Shown here in pieces: positions 55,170 to 64,000 of a stretch of 64,000 nt of DNA. Under the pieces are notes generated by a model. The model saw nothing but the letters and a program-made list of their open reading frames with translations, did not search any database and was not told the origin of the DNA. The first letter of the stretch is position 1. Each line of letters opens with the position of its first letter. Location of the stretch: the NCBI RefSeq assembly GCF_003261055.1, contig NZ_CP030074.1:1-64000 (forward strand), given 5' to 3'. This DNA comes from Streptomyces cadmiisoli. GTDB taxonomy: Bacteria; Actinomycetota; Actinomycetes; Streptomycetales; Streptomycetaceae. The position numbers and the translations under genes are program-made.

Positions 55170-56252
55170 ATGGCGACGACCACGCCGACCGCTCTCTCCG
55201 TACCGCGCTCCCCGGCCCTCCCCGCGGCGGGGTGGGGGCTCGCCGCGGGACTCGCCCTCGGCGTGCTCACCAATCTCGCCCAGGGATGGCTTCCCGGGCA
55301 CTCCAACCAGACAGCCAACTCCGGAGCGGTCTGGTCGGCCGCCGCCTTCGCCGTCGGCGCGGTCTTCGCCGGCCGGGTGTCCCTCCTGGTCGCCGCGGTG
55401 ACCGGACTGCTGACCGAAGTCGGCCTGGTCATCGGCTACTACGGTTACGCCGAATTCGGGCGCGACGGCATGGGCGACCTCGAATGGCCCCTGGTCTGGC
55501 TGGTCGCGGCCTGTGTGGCCGGCCCTCTCTTCGGTGTGGCGGGCATCTGGTCGCGCGCCGGCGGCAGCAGGACGCTTCGTATCGTCGGGACCGCCGCTTT
55601 CGCGGGCGTCTGCGGCGGAGAAGCCATCTACTACGCACGGGCGCTGAACTACTGGATCGAGGCAGCCGGCCTGATCCTGGTGCTGCTCCTCGTCTCGCTC
55701 CTGCTGCCCCGCACCATGAAGGACCGCGCCCTGACCTTGTCGGTCGCCGCCGTCTTCTCCGTCGTGTCCTACGTCGGCGTCACCACGACGGGCAATGTCT
55801 TCAAGCCCGAGCCGACGATCGGCAGCGTCCGGGGTCTGACCGCCGCCGAACTCCGGGCGACCGTGGTCGCGATGGTGCCGTCGGGGTTCGAAGTGACCGC
55901 GCAAGGCGGTCAGAACGGCGAGAGCGCCTACGTCGTGGTGACGGACGGCAAGGCGTCCTCCCGTGTCGACGTCAACGTGCAGACGGGAATGTCCTGGGCA
56001 AAGGACCAGCTGTTCGGCGGTTCCACCCGCCTGTCGGACGGAACGCTGCTGGCCACGTCGAAGCAGACGGACAGCGCGAGCGGCCTGGTCACCTGGTCGG
56101 CCGACACCCTGCGCGAGGGCGGGCTGCGGGTCGCCGTCACCGCGTACAACGCCGACGACATCGACCGGCCGGCCGCCGGTACGACACCCGTGCTGACCGT
56201 CGAGCAGCTCACCGCCATGGCCACGGACGAGGAGTGGGCGCAGCTCTCGTGA
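55170..56252 (+). CDS. DUF6518-type membrane protein with extracytoplasmic C-terminal domain
   Basis: 360 aa. Six or so membrane segments in residues 15-215 (GWGLAAGLALGVLTNLA, AVWSAAAFAVGAVFAGRV, LVAAVTGLLTEVGLVIGYYG, WPLVWLVAACVAGPLFGVAG, LILVLLLVSLLLP, LSVAAVFSVVSYVGV). The last 140 residues are soluble (VVAMVPSGFEVTAQGGQNGE and following), which is not part of most DUF6518 proteins. Function unknown. Confidence 0.65.
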   Translation: MATTTPTALSVPRSPALPAAGWGLAAGLALGVLTNLAQGWLPGHSNQTANSGAVWSAAAFAVGAVFAGRVSLLVAAVTGLLTEVGLVIGYYGYAEFGRDGMGDLEWPLVWLVAACVAGPLFGVAGIWSRAGGSRTLRIVGTAAFAGVCGGEAIYYARALNYWIEAAGLILVLLLVSLLLPRTMKDRALTLSVAAVFSVVSYVGVTTTGNVFKPEPTIGSVRGLTAAELRATVVAMVPSGFEVTAQGGQNGESAYVVVTDGKASSRVDVNVQTGMSWAKDQLFGGSTRLSDGTLLATSKQTDSASGLVTWSADTLREGGLRVAVTAYNADDIDRPAAGTTPVLTVEQLTAMATDEEWAQLS

Positions 56253-56283
56253 TGCGCGGGTGACGCTCGACCACGAGACATGA

Positions 56284-56326
56284 CACGGCGGGTGCCAGGG
56301 GCCTGAGGCCTCTGACACCCGCCGTG
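56284..56326. terminator. Hairpin between convergent genes
   Basis: 11-bp arms cacggcgggtg and cacccgccgtg with an inner imperfect stem. It lies between the DUF6518-type gene and the subtilisin gene. Confidence 0.6.
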
Positions 56327-56368
56327 CTGCTGCGGCCGGGTCGGGCCGCGGTGTGATTACTGTGCGGT

Positions 56369-60175
<3,807 letters not shown>

Positions 60176-60252
60176 GAGTTAGAGCCCTTCGTCCACCTGC
60201 AATTCACAACCCGGCCGATCATGCGTGGAAGAGTTCGAAGGCGTCTACGAAT

Positions 60253-60445
60253 TGAGATGGCGCAACCGCGACATGTCCTAACTCCGACACGCGCTGCCCT
60301 CAAGCGGTCGAGCGGGGTGCGCGAGAGGCTCGCGACGCTGACGCGACTCCCAGTTGGCGCAACCGCGACATGTCCCAACCACGACATGGGCGTGGCGCGC
60401 CCTCGGGCCGTCCGGCGGGGTGCGGGAGAGGGGCGCGGCGCTGAT
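60253..60445. repeat. Imperfect direct duplication of about 100 bases
   Basis: ggcgcaaccgcgacatgtcc at 60253 recurs at 60355, and gcggggtgcg(c/g)gagagg recurs about 100 bases apart (60311 and 60413). It lies upstream of the protease gene and may include its promoter. Confidence 0.6.
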
Positions 60446-60481
60446 GCGAAAGCTGCCGGGATGCCCTGCGGTCGGCTCGGG

Positions 60482-60660
60482 TGGGAACCGTGGGGCCGGC
60501 CTACTGAGGCAGCAGCTCGATCCGGACGGCGAGCGCGCCGAGGGCTTCGAGGTGGGGGTACTTCACCCGCACCTCGATCGTCTTCCGTCCGGCAGCGACG
60601 AGATCGGAGTGCGGCGGTAGAGGTTCAGCTTACGAACGCGATCAGCGGCGCCTTCCGTCA
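60482..60660 (-). pseudogene. ASCH/PUA-like domain fragment
   Basis: MTEGAADRVRKLNLYRR in one frame, then DLVAAGRKTIEVRVKYPHLE in another, matches the start of an ASCH domain (K-T-x-E-V-R). It ends IELLPQ-stop. Truncated and frameshifted. Confidence 0.45.
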
Positions 60661-60804
60661 TGAGGCGGAACGCTCCTCGATACGTGTGCTGCGGCGGTTG
60701 TCGGGCGGCGTACACGGACAAGGATGGCAAGAGTCCGGTCGCGGCCGGGAGGAAGGCACCTGTGCCATACGGGGATTGCGTGCGCAAACGCCATGGCCGC
60801 GGGT

Positions 60805-62412
60805 TCAGGGGGAACCCGCTGTGGTGGGTTGTTGGCGTTCGCCCAGCTTCCTTCTCGGCAGGTGGCGGGTGAAGGGGAAACCCGCCAGGGTTACCGCCGC
60901 CGTGGCCAGGACGGCTGCCTTGAGTGCCTGGATCTGCGCGTCGGCGTACGCGTCGACGATCGCGTCGGCCTCCGCCGGTGGCAGGTCGGCGCGTTGGGTG
61001 GCGGCTCGTACGTGGTCGGTGCTGACGAAGCTGACTCCGGCCTGGAGGGCGATGCCGGTCTGTTCCCGTGCCGCCTGTGAGATGGCGGGGTTGTCCTCGA
61101 TCCGGGTCGTGAAGGCGTTGACCAGGGCCCCGATCAGCAGCGATCCGATGAGCGCTGTGCCCAGGGAGGAGCCGAGGTTCTGCGCGGTGTACTGCAGGCC
61201 GCCGACCTCGCTGCGGGCGCTCTCCCCCACGGCGGACTGGGTCACGTTGCCCAGTTGGGAGGCGAGCAGGCCCATGCCGAGTCCGAGCAGGCCCATCGCC
61301 CAGGCGAAGGACTGTGTGTCGATCTGCGGCTCGACCGTGGCGAGCAGCCACAGGATCGCCGCGAGCAGCACCAGGAGGGCGAGTCGTACCACCGTGCGGG
61401 GCCCGGCGAACCGTCCGATGAGGGGCCCGCTCATGGCGGACACCAGCATGGTGGCGGACACCGGCAGGAGTTGCAGGCCGGTCTCGAAGGCGTTGTAGCC
61501 CTGCACGACCTGGAGGTACAGCGGGATGGTGAAGAACAGGCCGAGCAGGATGAGGTTCTGGTTGAGCAGCATGGTCAGGCCCGCGCGCAGCGGCGGCACG
61601 GTGAGCAGAGAGAACCGGATGAGGGGTTCGCGTTCCCGGGTCTCCTCGCGTCTCTCCCATTCCCGGAACAGCCACAGGACGGCGATGCCGGCCGCGATGA
61701 CGAAGAGGGTGAGGGAGAAGCCGAAGACGGTGACGGGGGAGTTCCGGGGCCGCAGCCATCCCCACGTACTGCTCTGCAGGACGCCGAGCACCACGAGTGC
61801 GAGCCCCAGCGCCGACAGGACGGCGCCGACGGCGTCGAGCCGGATGCGCGGACCGGTGCGCGGTTCGTCGGGAATCCACTTGATGCAGCACAGCATGGCC
61901 ACGACCAGCACGACTTCACCGGCGAAGACCAGCCGCCACGTCAGGTACGTCGTCACCCAGCCGCCGACCAGTGGTCCCACCGCGATGCCCGCTCCGGCCA
62001 GGCCGCCGATGACCCCGTAGGCGACGGCCCGGTCCCTGCCTCGGTACGCTCCGGCCACCAGGGCGGCGAGGGCGGGCAGGACCAGCGACGCGCCGAGCCC
62101 TTCGATGACGGACCAGCCGAGGACGAGGGTCCACAGGGCCGGGGCCACCGCGGTGAGCGCGGATCCGACGCCGTACACGGCCAGGCCGAGCGCGAACGTG
62201 CGGCGCCGTCCCAGCATGTCGCCCAGCTTCCCGCCGGTGATCATGAAGGCGGCCATGACCAGGGTGTAGAGGGTGATGACGCCCTGGATGGCGGTGACGT
62301 CCGTGTCGAAGTCCTCCACCAGCTGGCTGATCGACACGTTCATCACCGACGTGTCCAGAACCATCAGGAACTGTGCCGTCCCCAGGACCATCAGAGCTCG
62401 CCAGCGCCGCAC
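60805..62412 (-). CDS. DHA2-family MFS multidrug exporter
   Basis: 535 aa, GTG start. Motif A-like GGKLGDMLGRRRTF, motif D1 LMVLDTSVMNVSI, motif C GIAVGPLVGG, and 14 membrane segments by hydrophobic runs, as in EmrB/QacA-type proton antiporters. Expected role: export of drugs or metabolites. A MarR-like operator lies about 1.4 kb away at the right edge of the window but is not linked to it directly. Confidence 0.85.
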   Translation of the reverse strand: MRRWRALMVLGTAQFLMVLDTSVMNVSISQLVEDFDTDVTAIQGVITLYTLVMAAFMITGGKLGDMLGRRRTFALGLAVYGVGSALTAVAPALWTLVLGWSVIEGLGASLVLPALAALVAGAYRGRDRAVAYGVIGGLAGAGIAVGPLVGGWVTTYLTWRLVFAGEVVLVVAMLCCIKWIPDEPRTGPRIRLDAVGAVLSALGLALVVLGVLQSSTWGWLRPRNSPVTVFGFSLTLFVIAAGIAVLWLFREWERREETREREPLIRFSLLTVPPLRAGLTMLLNQNLILLGLFFTIPLYLQVVQGYNAFETGLQLLPVSATMLVSAMSGPLIGRFAGPRTVVRLALLVLLAAILWLLATVEPQIDTQSFAWAMGLLGLGMGLLASQLGNVTQSAVGESARSEVGGLQYTAQNLGSSLGTALIGSLLIGALVNAFTTRIEDNPAISQAAREQTGIALQAGVSFVSTDHVRAATQRADLPPAEADAIVDAYADAQIQALKAAVLATAAVTLAGFPFTRHLPRRKLGERQQPTTAGSP

Positions 62413-62562
62413 CTCGTGACCTCCGCGGGTGTGCGCCGGGCCGGTGCGCGGCGCTCGGTATCACGGGAGCACAGGTGCGGTGCCGGGCCCGGGACATTCG
62501 CGCCCGGCGGTGTCGCAGTACCCGGACGGACGCCCCTTTCGGGTCGCAGGTCTTCGGGCGTC

Positions 62563-62793
62563 CTATGCCGCGGTCCCTGTTCCGGGCTCGCCCGGATCGC
62601 CCGTGGGCCGGGTCAGCACGTCGTCCTCGTCCGCCCGGCGCCATGGCTCGGTGCAGTCCAGCTCGTAGTGGTGCCGGCAGTCGTCGCACCGGTACTCCGG
62701 CGGTCCGATGTCCGGATCGAGTGTGGCGCCGTACGGGCAGCGGGTCCCGTCACCACGGCCGACGCATTCCTGGCTTTCGCCTGTATCCGCCAT
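62563..62793 (-). CDS. Small Cys-containing protein
   Basis: 76 aa from MADTGESQECVGRGDGTRCP. Two Cys pairs (ECVGRGDGTRC; YRCDDCRHHYELDC) may bind zinc. Acidic C-terminus. No family recognised. Confidence 0.55.
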   Translation of the reverse strand: MADTGESQECVGRGDGTRCPYGATLDPDIGPPEYRCDDCRHHYELDCTEPWRRADEDDVLTRPTGDPGEPGTGTAA

Positions 62794-62962
62794 GTATGGG
62801 ACCGTGCGCGGCGCGGCCGGTGCCGGGGAAGGGGGTCTGCGGGGCGCACAGGCGCTCAACGCCCGTGCATCGCCTCAGCGTCCAGCAACTGCCCCACACG
62901 CGTTGCTCCCGGCGAGGGCTTCGGCCGTCCGGTCCAGGCTGCGGAGGCGGCGGACCGGTGCC

Positions 62963-63214
62963 TCAGGAACCGCGCTTGCGGCCGGGCCAGTCGGGGTCGG
63001 CCTCGGCCGTGGGAAGGTCCTGATGTCCCTCGTGCCAGGGGTTCGTCCAACCGCAGACACCGCAGGCGTAGCGTCCGTTCACGCCCGACACCTGGCTGCC
63101 GCACCCGCGGCATTCCGTCGTCGTGATCTCCTGCGCCGCGAGGAACCCGGCGGCTGCCGCCGGTGTCCGGGTGCGCGGCGCGGGAGCGGCCTTGGGGTGC
63201 TTCTTCCGAGTCAC
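62963..63214 (-). CDS. Small zinc-ribbon protein
   Basis: 83 aa. CxxC pairs CRGCGSQ and CGVCGWTNPW form a zinc ribbon at residues 35-60. The Lys/Arg-rich N-terminus suggests nucleic acid binding. I recall similar proteins in Streptomyces genomes. Confidence 0.6.
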   Translation of the reverse strand: MTRKKHPKAAPAPRTRTPAAAAGFLAAQEITTTECRGCGSQVSGVNGRYACGVCGWTNPWHEGHQDLPTAEADPDWPGRKRGS

Positions 63215-63402
63215 GTCGTGACCCTACCCAGGGTGCGCCCGTCGACCCGGGGGTTCCGGCCCCATGCGAGGAGTGGGGCCGGTGCGGGCGTCCCCGGCTC
63301 AGTCGTCGGCGGCGGGCCGCCTCGATCGAGCCGGCCTCCGGTGGCACACGGGTCTGTCCTGATCCCGGCGCCGGAGGCTTCCCCCTCGTGGCCGGGCGCC
63401 GG

Positions 63403-63822
63403 TCAGGTCGTCTCCCGTGCCAGGTCCGGGCGGGCCCCCGCGCCCACCGCGTCGGCGCCGCGGGCGTCCGTGCCCGCGCGATCGGCCCCCGCGGTCGGGG
63501 CCGGAACCGGCACGGGCCGTTCGTTCCGGCGCCCGCGGCCCGCGAGGCGGCATCCGAGGCACTCCGGGTGCCCGGCCCGCGCGTGCGGATCCCGTACCCG
63601 CATGCCCCACTCCTCGCGCGGTCGCACTCCCGGCGGTTTGCCCCACCCCGCCAGGTGCAGACCCCAGGTGATCAGGGCGCCCAGTGCGACGATCGCCAGC
63701 CCGAGCCCTATGAGGGCGCCCGAGACGACGCACACGCCGACGCCCGCCACGGAGCTTCCGACGGCTGTGACGGCGACCCCGGTCCAGCCGGCGACGGTAT
63801 GCCCCTCGTCGTACAGCGACAT
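63403..63822 (-). CDS. HGxxPAAW-family membrane protein
   Basis: 139 aa. HTVAGWTGVAVTAVGSSVAG and LIGLGLAIVALGALITWGLH are two membrane segments preceded by the H-G/A-x-x-A-x-W signature (EGHTVAGWTG). Tail is basic and disordered. Family role unknown; common in Streptomyces. Confidence 0.7.
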   Translation of the reverse strand: MSLYDEGHTVAGWTGVAVTAVGSSVAGVGVCVVSGALIGLGLAIVALGALITWGLHLAGWGKPPGVRPREEWGMRVRDPHARAGHPECLGCRLAGRGRRNERPVPVPAPTAGADRAGTDARGADAVGAGARPDLARETT

Positions 63823-63859
63823 AGAAACCTCACGATCTAAGAAGTTGCAGTGCCTAATA

Positions 63860-63874
63860 TCTTACAAGGTAAGA
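63860..63874. promoter_or_regulatory. MarR-like palindromic operator
   Basis: TCTTAC-AAG-GTAAGA inverted repeat in an AT-rich stretch, between divergent genes at 63822 and 63941. Confidence 0.55.
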
Positions 63875-63940
63875 GAAATCGAAAGCAGATATCAAGGGAC
63901 CCAGCAAGAAGCAGCGCGGACACAGAGGAAGCAGCCTTCG

Positions 63941-64000
63941 ATGACAGCCCAGCCGCCGACCCGCCCTCCCGCCACGGCCGCCGAGGCGCTGTCGGCGATG
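63941..64000 (+). CDS. Start of a gene cut off by the window, possibly a MarR-type regulator
   Basis: Twenty codons only: MTAQPPTRPPATAAEALSAM. A gaggaa box lies 11-16 bases upstream. The adjacent palindrome and the sequence style suggest a MarR regulator; this cannot be confirmed here. Confidence 0.45.
   Translation, partial: MTAQPPTRPPATAAEALSAM

Overview
High-GC DNA with GTG starts, SALP/SsgA-like, HGxxPAAW and Replic_relax-type genes points to Streptomyces. The window splits in two. Bases 1 to about 38,000 are an accessory region full of broken genes, mobile-element remnants and repeated segments, as expected of a chromosome arm, subtelomeric region or linear plasmid. Bases from about 38,100 to the end hold mostly intact, typical Streptomyces single-copy genes.

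Layout. 1-3,494: the end of a Wadjet (JetABCD-type) plasmid-defence locus, with a frameshifted jetC and an intact jetD. A decayed copy of the 3' part of jetD lies at 5.6-6.2 kb. 3.8-5.3 kb: a three-gene overlapping operon on the minus strand (small membrane protein, ECF sigma factor, unknown protein). 7.3-12.8 kb: a four-gene overlapping operon of a Mu/Tn7-like transposition module (DDE transposase, two AAA ATPases, an unfamiliar fourth protein). It is bounded on the right by a transposon end abutting a 5'-truncated helicase (12.76-14.7 kb). A 38-bp copy of the same end lies alone at 20.2 kb. The 3' end of the helicase (helicase-associated repeat) recurs at 7.3, 19.9, 23.3 and 29.4 kb. A block of about 490 bp with a cREC-type receiver gene and the tail of the fourth transposition protein occurs at 7.3 and again at 29.6 kb. 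A third repeat family, upstream of Replic_relax remnants, occurs at 17.7, 21.7 and 35.9 kb. Between these lie ordinary small genes: questin oxidase-like protein, SGNH hydrolase, NlpC/P60 peptidase, a VOC protein, secreted proteins and unknowns.

Right half. Septum-formation-type lipoprotein, epoxide hydrolase, VOC protein, secreted alpha/beta hydrolase, an XRE regulator divergent from a second hydrolase, GNAT acetyltransferase, a 604-aa beta-trefoil-like protein, F420/PPOX protein, L,D-transpeptidase lipoprotein, SALP regulator, a broken SUFU-type gene, a sigma factor/membrane regulator pair with a secreted paralogue just upstream, DUF6518-type membrane protein, a 1,268-aa subtilisin, a DHA2-type MFS exporter, three small proteins, and the first 20 codons of a gene behind a MarR-like operator.

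The most interesting material is the transposition module with its unfamiliar fourth protein and its repeated association with helicase 3' ends and the cREC gene. Nothing was searched against a database. Family names come from recognition of motifs in the translated sequence. Many left-half genes carry single-base frameshifts; real decay and sequencing error cannot be told apart from this sequence alone.
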